DNA of 64,000 nucleotides from Glandiceps talaboti (GCF_964340395.1 NC_135559.1:4332501-4396500); one strand, 5' to 3'; counted from the first letter of the stretch, positions 39,425 through 51,797 are shown. Numbers and translations are program-made. Notes: a model not told the origin generated them from the sequence alone.

Positions 39425-39891
39425 GTAGCGATGTCAATGCCAATAAGTGTGCCTTTTCAGCGGTACGTACAAAGTCTTTAGCCGGTGTAATAGGCACGCC
39501 GACTATCGTAACGTTTGATGTCATCCTAGCTAACAAGGGGAAAGATTTTGACGAAGACACCGGTTACTTTACAGCCGAAATTCCAGGAATCTACTATTTC
39601 TCATTCACGGTACGATCGTATGCCGACAAGGCTGTTGGAGTAACTATGATAAAAAATGACGAGAACACAATCACCGTAAGTACGGACACCAGTAGTAGGG
39701 AAATAATGCAAAGTCATTCCGCAATGTTGAATCTTGAGATTGGTGATCGTGTGTCGCTGTGGATTGGCGCTAGCGAGCAGTTCCAAATTGTAGGCCGATC
39801 GGACTATTATTACATAACGTTCAATGGATTCCTCATCTACGCTAACAATTTGGAGATAAAGGAAGATTCTGAAAACATGACATTTAGTTAA
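39425..39891 (+). CDS. Gene D exon 2: globular C1q domain with a C-terminal extension
   Basis: The acceptor TTTGTATAACAG ends at 39424. Residues 249-403 start GSDVNANKCAFSAVRT and carry ANKGKDFDEDTG, EIPGIYYFSFTVRSY, STDTSSREIMQSHS, GDRVSLWIG and FNGFLIY. It is the most divergent domain: the VWL of the paralogues is VSL, the RKVMQTQS signature is REIMQSHS, and the second cysteine is replaced (FTAEIPG). It is also the longest, with about 15 residues after the last strand (LEIKEDSENMTFS) including a possible sequon. Confidence 0.9.
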
Positions 39892-40661
39892 AGCTCGGAA
39901 GATTTAGACCAGTTACAAGGGCGGAATCATAGGGTTATCTCAATATATATACGTGATTGGTTGTAAAGTTTCGCCATTTCCCCAAAACAACTGAGATATC
40001 ATACCGCCTAAACCAAAACAAGAAAACACCGCAAAATATAATTCCTGCCATTTTTCAAAGGTGACTCGATGTCAGAACCACACATATTATCAATAATGTT
40101 TGCTTTGACCAAAATCTGAAAACATATACATATTATTTACCAAAACTCTCAATTATTATCATAATACGGTAGTGATACTTTGCGCTCGAAATGTTATTTT
40201 TCATAATGAAGTTCTTCAAAGTCGCAAACGTGAATATAGCTTCTCTATTGGCGACATATATTCCCTCAAATATCAATTCAGTCTGTGGATTTTTGCTGGC
40301 ATGATGATTCAATGTACTTGCTCAGTGATCAGGACAAATGCTGGTCTGAGTTGTTTTTTTATTTGAGTTATGTCTGTGTGTTGAGCCCACCCACTTTTCA
40401 GATCACATCTCATCATAATTATCTTAAATATGTGTGCAAAGTTTGTTACCCAGAATGTACAACAACCTGTTTGGTACGCATTACTACGCTTTGACCTTGT
40501 GTTTTTTTTTGGGATCCGTGGTACATTTTGGTATATCTGAAAGAGCATCTGAAAGCGCATATGTTGGGCGCCCTCATCGGCCTAATCTCTCGATGCGCAA
40601 GGCCGATGAGGACGGAACACTGACGATATGGCGTGTGTTTATGTTGATGGTGATAACAATA

Positions 40662-40738
<77 letters not shown>

Positions 40739-40807
40739 GCTACTACCGTTGTTGTTGTTATCGTCGTCGTCGTCGTTTATGTTGTTGTTGTTGTTGTTGT
40801 TGTTGTT
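40662..40807. repeat. (ATG)n-(TTG)n trinucleotide tract with GTC block
   Basis: About 14 ATG units, eleven TTG, a mixed stretch with four GTC, then about eight TTG. Met, Leu, Asp and Val homopolymers in the frames are artefacts. Confidence 0.95.
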
Positions 40808-42100
40808 AATACTGATTTCGCTAACGAGTGTGGTGTTTTGTTTCAGTACTGTTGTTGTGGATGATAATCAGATAAACAATTGTATTGGCTTCCTGGTAAT
40901 AGATCCGTTGTAGAACCACTAGGAAGGATATACCAGTAACTGGTGTCGATGATAGCAAAGTAGTATAAATAATCCCAACTGTTACTAGCAATTTGTAACC
41001 TTTTTAAGCAAACGATGAGTTCACTATGATGTTCCAACATGATTGGTAAAACAACAATAAGTTTTATAGACAAGTTGATAGTTTAAAACGGACATGATGT
41101 TTCTCGAGCCTTCAAGCCTAACGCTTTTTACTTTATGAGGCCCATCACACAATGTAGACACGTCCCTATGATTTCTAACCGGACACAATTTATGATTATA
41201 GAGAGGCCATTGTTGCATGTTGTCGATGTTGGTGATGACGGCGGCGGTAGTGATGTACGTGATTATAACGATAACGCACAGGACAAGGGGGGGGGGGCAT
41301 GAATGGAAATATGAGGAGGAATTGTTGATTAACTACACCGCTCTTTATTCAGAAGACGGTTAGTAACTTTTTCCTCAAGTTAAACTACTAGTTCTTCATT
41401 GTTATTTAGGTCCGTACCATGGTATAACTACTCTTATCACATAAATACGTGCATATCTTCTACTGTGTGACGTCAAACAGGGGTGATTTCAGAGCATATC
41501 ACCCCTGTTCTACCGAACTATTTTTTCTCCGTACTGTTCAAGTGTTCGTGTCAATCCCACGCTACGATCAAGTTTATCGTAATAATTATGTGCTTTCCAA
41601 ACGTAAATACATACATTACGTTACATATATCCTTGGATGGCATGAGTTTGATACATAGAAGTCCTTTTATTTGTATTTGATACATTTTATTCTATTTAAA
41701 AATCACGTAGATTATCGATGTCACAGCCGGAAAGCTTCCGACTCAGATTTTCCGTCGAGCTCAGATCTCCGAACTTACACAACCCGAGAAAATATGATTA
41801 AAATGACGGCACAAAAGTCGCATTCAGACAATTCTACTTACGTTTTAAACTAAATTCGATATTACATGTACATCGCAAGGTTATAACCGATAATTTTGGT
41901 TGATAAACCACACAACAGTATGATCGATACCGTACAATGGTAAGCTTGACCTCGCGACAGGTCACGCGATTATGTAATTTGCATAGCCGACGGGCGAATT
42001 TTTTAAATACGCGATGAAGAATATAGTGCGATGAAATGATGCAGTATTCGTAAAATACGATTTAAAATTTCAGAAAAATACGGGGAAATACTTAATTATG

Positions 42101-42281
42101 TGATAAATATATAATTTCATGAAATCAATGTTAGTTTTACGTCATAATGCTCCTCGTATGATTCCGGGGACTACAAATTCTCGCCTACCGGCTCGAATTT
42201 GTATTAGTCCGCGGAATCATACTCGGAGCATTATGACGTAAAACTAACATTGATTTCATGGGATTATATATAAATATCATG
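42101..42281. mobile_element. Foldback hairpin element with long near-perfect arms
   Basis: CATGAAATCAATGTTAGTTT at 42118 and its reverse complement ending at 42260 bound arms of about 50 bases through CGTCATAATGCTCC; the loop is about 30 bases. Weaker complementarity (TGATAAATATATAAT against ATTATATATAAATATCA) extends it on both sides. No coding content. Confidence 0.8.
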
Positions 42282-42513
42282 GCACACAGTGGTACGTATG
42301 ACACAAGGAATTTCCGAATGTATATAATAAATTTTAATTTTTAAAAGAACTTTACATTTCCCTTTTTGGACATTAGTCGTTTTTGCTTGGTCGTTCATAC
42401 ATGAACGTCCCGCTAATGAAAAGAAAGTGACAATGGGATGCACAGTTAAACTCTATGTGTTTTATGTGAATGTGACTATCCCGTAACACCCCCACTCACA
42501 TACATAACTGCAT

Positions 42514-42560
42514 ACACGCACGCACGCACGCACGCACGCGCGCGTGCACACACACACACA

Positions 42561-42602
<42 letters not shown>
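42514..42602. repeat. (CGCA)n-(CA)n microsatellite
   Basis: Six CGCA units, a short CGCGCG run, then CA dinucleotides with one CT interruption. Confidence 0.94.
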
Positions 42603-42604
<2 letters not shown>

Positions 42605-43140
42605 AAAAGCCTGCTCAAACTCCCGCAAGAATAGTTTCATGACGGTGTCTACATGGTGAAGCAGCAGAACAGTAACTTTATTAGTATAACAATAAAATAC
42701 TATGGAAACAAAAACTTGTTTTTGATAACAGTTTATTTCATTTCTAACCTACGTTTCACGTGATTAATATGAAATATGCTGGTGATAATTTTACAAGTGC
42801 CATATACCTATAACAATTTTCCCTCAAAAACCATCGGAGATAATGCATTTTTCTCTTTAAGCTGTTTTAAGCGTTTTTTTTTCAATTAGAAATAACCCCT
42901 TCTAATGAATGATGAGAAAGTTAAGGATTAAGATTAAAGACAGGATTTTAAATGCATGCATAGTAATGTTCAGAGAGACTGTACCATTTAAGTATAATTT
43001 GGCCTCAAATCTACGTATTTCAATCACTTGCCGTTAGAAAGGATGTCTTAATATATACACAACGGAAGGAACTTTTACAGGTGTTCTAATGACGAGTTTC
43101 ATGCAGTAACCTGAAAAGCGAATCACTGTCTCCTGCAAAG

Positions 43141-43550
43141 TTATTTTGCAAACAAAAGGACTCCGTTAAAAGTGTTGTAACTGAGTTCATTACCATATAG
43201 AGCAAAGTCTTCAGAAGGGCCAAGTAACAGCCAAACTCTGTCTCCCTGGCTTAATTCCAGCATAACGCTCTGTGTCTGCATCACTTTGCGGTTGCTAGGG
43301 TCTGTTGTCATAGCGACGACTGGGTTTTCATCTAGCATGAGTGCAACACCGATATGTTTGGAGTCGTAACTGCGCATTGTAAATGAAAAGTAGTATGTAC
43401 CGGGTATTTCACATGTAAATACACCATTTTGGCGAACGAAATCTTTTCCTTTGTTGGCTTGGTTTTTCTGGAAGGTGATTGGTTGAGGCTCTGATGATCC
43501 AAACAGGGGTTGAGTTCGAACAGCAGAAAAAGCCGCTCTGTCTTTCTTAG
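43141..43550 (-). CDS. Gene E exon 2: globular C1q domain
   Basis: The minus-strand acceptor GTTTGAATTACAG precedes residues 298-433, starting AKKDRAAFSAVRTQP. Landmarks are ANKGKDF, FTCEIPGTYYFSF, MRSYDSKHIGVALML, TTDPSNRKVMQTQS, GDRVWLLLGPSEDFALYGN and FNGVLLF. GVALML and LLLGPSEDF or QDF mark the E-G subfamily. One cysteine remains (FTCE); the KCAF position is RAAF. The intron between the exons is 309 bases, the shortest in the cluster. The first 57 codons contain no Met, so a search for ATG-started frames sees only the second half of the exon. Confidence 0.92.
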
Positions 43551-43639
43551 CTGTAATTCAAACAAACGGAAACGTTAGAGCGTCATCTACGACAATTTAA
43601 AGGCACGCTTCAAATTGTAAGTAAAAATGTAGAATAACA

Positions 43640-43725
43640 TATGTACGTATGTATGTATGTATGTATGTATGTATGTATGTATGTATGTATGTATGTATGT
43701 ATGTATGTATGTATGTATGTATGTA

Positions 43726-43762
<37 letters not shown>

Positions 43763-43767
43763 ATGTA

Positions 43768-43804
<37 letters not shown>

Positions 43805-43827
43805 ATGTATCTATCTATGTATGTAGC
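43640..43827. repeat. (TATG)n/(TG)n microsatellite filling the gene E intron
   Basis: TATG blocks alternate with two TG blocks. In gene E sense it is CATA/CA and starts about 33 bases after the donor, taking up more than half the 309-base intron. Confidence 0.96.
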
Positions 43828-43859
43828 TTTAAATTGAAACCAAACATGTTTTTTTTTAC

Positions 43860-44751
43860 CTCTAACTAAGCTGGTAAATGCTGCCTCCAGTTGTCCCTCT
43901 AGATCCGATCTCGTAACATCTCGGCGAAGTCGTCTACTAGGACGTCTGAATGGAAACTTAGGTCGAGGACGAGTTTCTACATTTGACGAACTTTGACCGG
44001 CTGGGGTTGTCGGTCTTTGTCTGTTCTCTTGTTGGTCGTCTACGATTTCCTCTTCCCGCTCCCCATCATTGTCTTCATCGTCAGTTAGCATCAACCCATC
44101 GCCTTCTGCTTGTTGGGTGATAAGTTGAGCAAACGCTTTACTGAGAATGCTGATAGCCTCAGGATTCAGTTCAACGAGGTCATCGTCATCGTCCTCGTCT
44201 GTACTGAGGATGTTGGTGCCTGCACCGAGACTTCTATCACTTGCCCGACGATCTTCGTCAAAGCCCTCGATTATTCCATGTATACTATCAGGATCTAACC
44301 GTTCAACCCAACCTTCTAATCTTCTATCACCACCGCCAGTTTGTTCGTCGTCGTCGCCGCCGCCACCAACGGTCGGTGAGCAGCCGCAAAGTTCCCCGCT
44401 ACTCATTCTATTTTCAATCTCAGAAAGTCGTCCTTCAGTTTCTTGTATAAAACCAGCCTGTGTTCTTGAGAGAAGTATATCAATCTGTACTGTCTGCATT
44501 TCTATGGTGTCTTCTAAGCGTTCGTTGTTATACGTACTAAGCTGCAGTTCTCGTTCCAAGAGACCAAATCTTCGAGACAGATCTTCCATACGTGACACTA
44601 TTTGTTCGTAACTTGGTTCACTCGTCGCGCTTCTTGATGTCCCACTGGTTTCAGTAGACCTCGGTCTATTTCTGTGCAGTGCCCGGGGATCGACCGAACT
44701 GGTACACCATGCAAGTAGTAAACACCCTCCAACCAGTCTTAACCACAACAT
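43860..44751 (-). CDS. Gene E exon 1: signal peptide, coiled coil, cysteine pair and furin-type site
   Basis: Residues 1-297 of a 433-residue protein. The signal peptide covers about 3-18. The coiled coil spans about 46-115 (MEDLSRRFGLLERELQ), with LSRRF shared with gene F. Cys122 and Cys124 (ELCGCSP) are the only cysteines after the signal and could link chains. Two further conserved helices follow: LEGWVERLDPDSIHGI (145-160) and LNPEAISILSKAFAQLI (195-211), between acidic runs. At 273-277 RRLRR before Asp278 fits a proprotein convertase site, followed by a 20-residue helix to the junction. The minus-strand donor is TTAGAG|GTAAAA, phase 1. The open frame continues through the CATA repeat of the intron to 43597. 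Confidence 0.87.
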
Positions 44752-44877
44752 TGTGAGTTTTAGTTATATTTCACTTATTTTAATCCAACTGTTATACCTA
44801 CAAAATGAGCAAATGTGTTTTGACAAATGTTACCATGTAAGCAAAAGCAAATACATGAGAGAAATACAAATGTTACA

Positions 44878-44878
<1 letters not shown>

Positions 44879-44922
<44 letters not shown>

Positions 44923-44944
44923 GACAGACAGACAGACAGACACA
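44879..44944. repeat. (CA)n-(GACA)n microsatellite upstream of gene E
   Basis: About 19 CA then six GACA units, followed by a CCACCCA-rich stretch to 45015. It lies 130 bases before the gene E start codon (minus strand), in probable promoter DNA. Confidence 0.94.
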
Positions 44945-45416
44945 TCCATGCATTCTCCCACCCACCCATCCATCCACCACACACCCACCAACCCCAACCC
45001 CCACCCCCACCCAGCCACCGGGGGATACTCATATACTAAGTGGTGTATATACCTATGTACTATAATTATGAAGAATTTAAAATCTTTCATTTTCTGTATA
45101 AGCATTGTGTTGAGGCTACGCATTTTGAATGCACCACAGATAACTAACACGTGAACATGATGCACGTACGCCCTTTAAGTTTAACCCCACACTTGTCGAT
45201 TTCAGATTTTTCGATACTTCTAACCCCTATTTTCTGGCTGAATGTGGACATTTTTCCCGCCGTAGTTTTGTACTCTTTTTAGCGACTGTACTTGTAATGT
45301 GATATCGCCAGGGTACACCTCTTTCCATTACCCAACGAAGTAACTTCTCCTCCCACCTCCACCAAAATGTTAATCGATGGCGAGGCCCTGGATGCCGGAT
45401 TCAGTTTAGACTGAGA

Positions 45417-45427
45417 GAGCGCCACCA
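45417..45427 (-). promoter_or_regulatory. CTCF-like motif upstream of gene E
   Basis: GAGCGCCACCA (minus TGGTGGCGCTC) is about 670 bases upstream of gene E. It shares GAGCGCCACC with the motifs before B and C. Confidence 0.3.
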
Positions 45428-45469
45428 ACGGCGAATTCAACGTTCTTGCCAAATTTTGGTCAATAATTA

Positions 45470-45570
45470 GTGGTCAATATTATCTGTAGTTAGCTTGAGC
45501 GAAAGCTCGGTTTTGAATGTTATTGGGTGCGGACCCAAAAAATCAATTTGATTTGATTTATCGTTTATAC
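45470..45570 (+). mobile_element. Possible retroelement 3' tail
   Basis: TTGGGTGCGGACCCAA is a small hairpin followed by AATCAATTTGATTTGATTT, a short repeated tail. Stem-loop plus short tail is typical of LINE/SINE 3' ends, but no body can be traced. Confidence 0.25.
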
Positions 45571-46023
45571 AGATACAAAATATGTTTACCGCAGGTGATG
45601 CAATACTGTTCACATCACAGTACGTGTACTGCCATTAGTCGGATCAGTGGATGTTTACACTCATGGCATAATGCGTTAATGTGGGCAAATAACTAGTGAG
45701 TTTTTCTCGGATTAGCAAGCTACTAATTAATGCAAAGCTGATAAACTCTGATAAGACAGTGATAACAGGTAGGAAATTGGAAAAAAAACAGTGAGAGGAA
45801 ATAATGATTAAAACTTTTTTTGAAATATACATAAAATAATATTAGAAATCTGGAAATTCGTGAGGAACAAAATTGATTATTCATCCTTTTCCCTGTGGTT
45901 GGTCTACAAAGTTACCATACCTAAAGTATTTAGTCACATCAGTAAAAAATTCAGTGTCTATTTGATCTTTTGATCTGCTCACAATCACGCGTTAACTTAT
46001 TCAGCTTATTCAGTTATGATGAT

Positions 46024-46037
46024 AGCGCCCCCTATCA
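46024..46037 (-). promoter_or_regulatory. CTCF-like motif, closest match to the vertebrate consensus
   Basis: AGCGCCCCCTATCA (minus TGATAGGGGGCGCT) keeps the AGGGGGCGCT core of CTCF sites. It is in the E-F interval, 1.3 kb upstream of gene E. Confidence 0.4.
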
Positions 46038-47029
46038 GGCTGATAACTGATAAAAGTTTTTGATTTCGAACATGGTGCATAGACCCACAGACAAGTCTGC
46101 GATTGACCATTTCGTTATCCAACACGCGACATTTTCATAATGAATGAGCTTCGTCCATATTTAAACAAATGAAGTAGGTGCATACACCCTGCATAATAAT
46201 CGCAGAAGACGATGCAACAGAAAATGATTTGGAATAAAATTTTGTTCTTTTTAAAGAAATATTGTCAACATTTCCATCTCTCTTCCATCAACTCTTCTCT
46301 GCTCTTCAACTGCGCATGACAGTCTATAATTGTCAATTCACGGTCCAATTCTATAGTTAATTTACACATGTGTGTTTGCGATTCACAGGCTGATTTAATA
46401 GTTAGCCAGGGGAATTTAGTGGGTGTCTGCCAGTCGCAGTGACCTTCGACATAGTAAATTGCAAACATCGTACGATTCGCTCCCTGGGCCGTTAGACAAT
46501 GGTGGCATCAAATTTCTGATTTCCTCATAAACAAACCACAAAGGAAGTGCTAATAGCTGTGATGGATACTTTGTGGTTTATGTGGCTGACAGATAACGTT
46601 CAGCATGGGCTGATGCTCATAAATCATGCAAGGGACAGCTGAGGTCCATATTTTCAATTGTTCAAACTCGTGTCTATTTATGGATTCTGTTGGAAATGCT
46701 AGTAAGGTAACCACAGCGACGTGGTGGTACCTAGTTTTGTTGGACTTCATACATATAATATATATATATATATTAAGCACAACCATTTTGTTTTAAAATT
46801 GACTGTCTACAGAAAAAAGAAAAGAAATATATCGTATATTTTTCTGTCACATGTAGTAGTTTGGCAATGCTCGGTTCAACCATACGTTAGAGAATAGCTC
46901 TATCACGTCAATGGTTCAAACATAGTATTCTTGTTTATATACCGAAATGTTTCATATATATTACTGTAAATAGCAAACTAATACATTAAAAGCCAGTTCA
47001 TTATGTAGTTAATTAACAATAACATGAAA

Positions 47030-47160
47030 CAGTAAATTGACTGGCTCGACAGTAAATCTTAATAACATTGCAGTATTCCATTGTCTGACGTCACAGAAAT
47101 CTGACAAATTTAACAATGTTAGTAAGATTTCTGTTGTCAGTCAGACGACAGTTTTAGGAT
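47030..47160. repeat. Fragment of the dispersed inverted 40-bp-unit repeat
   Basis: GTAAATCTTAATAACATTGC and ATTGTCTGACGTC face AACAATGTTAGTAAGATTTC and CAGTCAGACGACAG: one unit in each orientation, a minimal version of the elements at 13.7 and 20.9 kb. Confidence 0.6.
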
Positions 47161-48282
47161 GTGTGGTTTCTGACCACGCAGTGATCATGAGTCGCGACTT
47201 TGTTAATCTTGGTATTCATTGGGTTCAATTTTGTGATGTATGTTCTCAAAGTGACATGGTTATTTGTTTTTGTTATAAATGCAGTTCGATATTTATACGT
47301 GAAGAAGACAGACTCTTAATTTTCCGAGTCGTTTATGGTTGCCATGACAACCAATTTTATTGAAATCTTAACTACTATGTGACCTTTGCCTTCATATTTG
47401 CGGTGGTGATATCAGCGTTGTTTGACTATAGGGACACTATTCGAGTTGTACTTATTCTGTAAAAGACACGACGTTGATCTTTGCCGACACGGGAGACAAC
47501 GAATGGTTATATTTTCAACTTTCAAAATTCAACATATTCGTTGCAAAACTTGAACTTTCGTTTGTTCGTCCTGAATGACATTGTGACATATATGTATTGC
47601 TATCGAATAAATTACAGAAAATATCTGTACTTGGAGAAATATTCGCTCAAACTTTGATTTGTCAGCAAACACGTACAGAACAGATCCTATATTATGATAA
47701 ACCCTAAAACATTTGATTTTCAAAGTAGTTATCGTCAATGACATCATGATCTCTATCTAAGTATTGAAAATAAAATAATCATAACAGAATTTATGTAACC
47801 TACCTCTCAGTAAGGGTACTGTGTAGGTGATTCCAAGCTCAGAACGCACTACTTCAGATTGTCTCAAACATGTACACTGTAATTGTCACATGCAATGCAC
47901 GCCCCTTGTCTGAAGGTATACGTTATACCATGATCTGTTTATATACCCTTCTATACTCCTCCAGGCCTGGGAAGCTGACCTTTGACCCGGATTCCCTGCC
48001 AGCCATTGATGTCAAAGCCTACGTCACTTTCTTTCACGCTGGAATACATTAACTTTCAACTAACGTCATGGTGATTTAGTAGAACTGTTTACAACGGCTT
48101 TAACTTGTTTCTCAGTATTCTCTGTATTTTGTAGAAAATAATTTCTGAATAAAAAAAAAAAACATGCACATATTAGTGTCCGGCCGCGGGAATGTTATCA
48201 TTTTCGACCTCTAAAGTGGGTTTTAAGAAGTGAGAAGTGAGGAGAAAAGATGGCAGAGAAATACACTTTGTATGTGGCTGTA

Positions 48283-48368
48283 TAGTCCTGCTTGCATAAG
48301 GATTGGGGGGGGGGGGGTCATGTCAGTAATCTAGACCAACCCATGCACCGTCTGCAAGCAGGACTAGT
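48283..48368. repeat. Inverted repeat with 14-base arms
   Basis: TAGTCCTGCTTGCA and TGCAAGCAGGACTA flank a roughly 58-base centre with a 12-base G run. Confidence 0.7.
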
Positions 48369-48894
48369 GGCTGTAATGTTTACCAGAACATATGAACATA
48401 TCCTAGGCGTTTATCAACAACGTCTTAGTCAAGGATTTTCTTATCAAGTTGTGTATGTTCTCAATTTTAATTAAATGGGGCCATTGAAGACAATGGTTTG
48501 CACGTGACCAGTCTAAGGGTAACGCCCAATGCAAAGGAACACAACGCGTAGGCAGTACGAATATGACTCTATGAAAGTCTCTTTTATTTTATAAACAGAG
48601 GAAACACTCTGTTGTTGTTGTTTTGAAAGATGCCAACGCATGGCCTTGTGACATATCCGGTGAAATATTAGTGTTCGATCACCTATTGTTTTTTGTCGAT
48701 CTTTTTATTATGAAAATCTCCAGGCGTTCGGCCTGTTGCTCATCAGTCTCAGGGGATAGTACTATATTTCACCCCAAACACTCCTGTAAAGTTAGTTACT
48801 CATACATTTACCGAGTGTATGGGTTAGACCTCATTACGTAAACGAATAGAATTGATTGGATAACACATGTTACACAATACAGAGTATATAGAGA

Positions 48895-48971
48895 AGGTAT
48901 GTATGTATGTATGTATGTATGTATGTATGTATGTATGTATGTATGTATGTATGTATGTATGTATGTATGTA
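48895..48971. repeat. (TATG)n microsatellite
   Basis: About 19 perfect TATG units. Confidence 0.96.
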
Positions 48972-49320
48972 CACCTAACAAACGCTTATCTAGTTTAGCG
49001 TGACACAACTATTCAGCTGATTATCCGAATTTGTATTATAGTGTCTGGTTTATATATCTAGATGTAATCTAGTACTTCATTGATAGATAGATAGATAGAT
49101 AGTGCTATCTTGTAACATGGTGAGACTGTATGTAGTCAATTGAGATCATGGTATATGTATCCAAGATGTACAATCACCAATACTGTATGGTTGTCGTGTA
49201 CGCATTAGTTTGGATGACCAGACTATGGTTTAACCACACCACATAAATCGTAATGATACTGTATAGGAATTGGACTATGTACGCAGTGACTCGTAGTAAT
49301 ACTCGTAGAATACGTAGCCT

Positions 49321-49588
49321 CCACAGTCACATGTGAGCTAATATTCTATTCCAGGATGATCTTAATACAAAATAATGATCGACGTTATTGGGTATACACG
49401 AATATTCAAAACTACCACCATCGGCGTCTGCCACGTATACAATGTGTTGTGTATCCGTGACAGACGCCGATATGATGTTAATTTTGGAATATTCGCAAAC
49501 ACCTAATGACGTCATTATTTTGTATCAAGGTCATCCTGGAAGAGAATGATCATCCTGGAATAGAATATTAGCTCACAAGTGACTGTGG
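49321..49588. mobile_element. 268-bp imperfect palindrome (foldback element)
   Basis: CCACAGTCACATGTGAGCTA at 49321 pairs with TAGCTCACAAGTGACTGTGG ending at 49588. Complementarity continues inward through ATTCTATTCCAGGATGATC, ACAAAATAATGA and CGGCGTCTGYCACG to a small central loop near 49450. A duplicated ATCATCCTGGAA in the right arm is the main interruption. No coding content. Confidence 0.85.
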
Positions 49589-49826
49589 TAGACTCAGAAG
49601 TATGTTTTACTTTTCAAACCTGAACCCTATCTTACAGTTACATAATTTTGTGAAAAAGGCGCCATTCACAAGAAAGATCAAATAGTCAAGTGTAACATTT
49701 ATGTAGACACAACACAAGTGTTGAAGAAAATTCTACTCGAAATTCAGTTACCAAATTATTAATTCGAAAGACAATGTACTCTGGTACAAGCAAGCGAAAA
49801 CAAATCAGAAAATCATCGCCTTCCCC

Positions 49827-49940
<114 letters not shown>

Positions 49941-50980
49941 GGTAAGTTCTTGTAACTCAGTCTGTATGCCCATGTCTCTCCCTCCCTCCGTCCCTTCCTC
50001 CCTCCTCTCATATAATATAGATGATATAAATCATTCTCGCAAACCAGAGCTGTTATTTCTTCCGCTACACTTCGAAATGGACGGCTCCCTAAGAACAGTG
50101 CCGTAAACAGGCCGTGGTTTGCGACAATTATATTTCACAAAGTTGTTCCGATGTGTTTTGGTCCAAGGGTCAATTGTCTATCTATGTCAAGCAAAGACTT
50201 TCTAATGTGTGTCTGGTTTAAATCATTACCCCGTGACAGATCTCTGCTGACCACGGGGTCATTTGGGTTAAATGTTTAGAACATGTTCTACCACATGTAG
50301 TGTGCTATATACACATTCATTTAAAACTTTCATCGTCCATCTGGTTTATACTGTTTCATATACATGATATAGGCCACAGTTGCGTATAAGTTATGGTTAT
50401 TGGCAGTCCTGGAACAGAAACTTCTCTTTGAAAATGTGTGTGCGTATGCTAGTCTATAATAAGACACAGACATTCATGCCATGCTACATGTACCAGCCAT
50501 GGCACTCATTACATGTAAGAAGCCTGATAGGGCTGAACAACACGATGATGTATCTTACAGTATATGTGTATGCCCTTTTAAGGCGAAACAGTAGTCTAAT
50601 TCACATATTTTGTGCCTTGGCATTCCACGGTACGAAAACAAAACTTAGTTTTCTAAAGAGAAATTTTAAACTAAACATTTCTGTCCAATTGCACCTAAAC
50701 TTTGGCGTCAAAGAAATATTGAAATTAAATGCAAGAAGGTGGTTGGAACTTTGTTAGACCACAGTTGGCATCCAGAATAGTATGGGTAAGGCACGTATTG
50801 TGTTTGTGAACAAAAATACGAACAATGAACATTACACACTCTCGCAATATCACAGTTACAAAAATCTGTTTTCTGTTTTGTTACGTGGGGGCGGGGTATA
50901 GGAAGAAAGTTTGAAGGGGGGAGCATACAAACATAATATGTTAATGTCGGGCTGTTTCAAACTTGTTTTGATCAAAATGC

Positions 50981-51102
50981 AAGTAGTCAGACCTTGTCCT
51001 AGGCCTTCACTGATAGACGTCCTGCAATCATACCCGACATGTAAGTAGTCAGACCTTGTCCTAGGCCTTCACTGATAGACGTCCTGCAATCATACCCAAC
51101 AT
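50981..51102. repeat. Two tandem copies of a 62-bp unit
   Basis: AAGTAGTCAGACCTTGTCCT starts at 50981 and 51043. The copies differ by about one base (CCCGACATG against CCCAACATG), so the duplication is recent. Confidence 0.92.
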
Positions 51103-51350
51103 GATATAACAATAACACAATGATACCGTCATTTTCGTATTGACCTTTATTATACGGTTCACCAGAGTAAAACACCACGTATTCTATTTAGAGAGCAGGA
51201 CATGGGTATTTAGTTTTCAAGTGTACAGACGGCATACCTACAGTGGTCAAGGTAACAAATAAGTAATGAGAAAACATTGCCGCTATCCAACTTAAGTTAA
51301 ACGTATGAACTAAACTATGGCCTTAAGATTGTTGATGTCAAAATATCCAA

Positions 51351-51380
51351 ATATATGCAAATATATGCAAATATATGCAA
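51351..51380 (+). promoter_or_regulatory. Triple ATATATGCAA repeat with two octamer motifs
   Basis: Three 10-bp repeats give perfect ATGCAAAT octamers at 51355-51362 and 51365-51372, ten bases apart. Loose copies of ATGCAAA continue to 51720. POU-factor binding is possible but AT-rich DNA makes chance matches likely. Confidence 0.3.
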
Positions 51381-51797
51381 GATATAACCACAGGTTTTAC
51401 TATCTGACACATTTCAGGCATAACCATCAAAACAAACATAACTAAATACAGCAAACCTCTCGAGACCCTTTTATTGAAAACACTGAAATATTGCAGATAT
51501 AATCATCATACTAAAAAATAATCAAATATGTGCACTTTTATAGGATTTGCAAAATATATGTAGACCACAACCAAAACTAGACAAGAATAATATTATGATA
51601 ATCATGATATCAACCATTATGCAAACTACCATAATGTATGCAAACAACAGCCGCCATTATGCAAAAACCTTAGTACATTTGTATATACAAACCATCCATC
51701 GCTATTATGCAAAATACCTTAATGTATGCAACAACAACCATCATCATCATGGAAAGTAGTGGTCTACAGTTTATGCATACATTTCTCTTAAAGTTCA

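Larger units (their letters stand above)
39892..43140. other. Intergenic interval between the convergent genes D and E
   Basis: Genes D (+) and E (-) face each other here. The interval holds an ATG/TTG tract, a long hairpin and a CA tract; the remaining parts (39900-40550, 40910-42090, 42610-43130) show no gene. A small inverted repeat CCTCATCGGCC/GGCCGATGAGG is at 40573-40612. Confidence 0.5.

Noticed and set aside
43597-43859. Tyr-Ile-His-Thr tail as the normal C-terminus of gene E
   Set aside because: A matching C1q exon with the right phase lies just downstream, and the repeat lies between a donor and an acceptor.
50380-50757. Open frame of 125 codons
   Set aside because: No signal peptide, domain, repeat or similarity to the cluster; length is within chance for this base composition.
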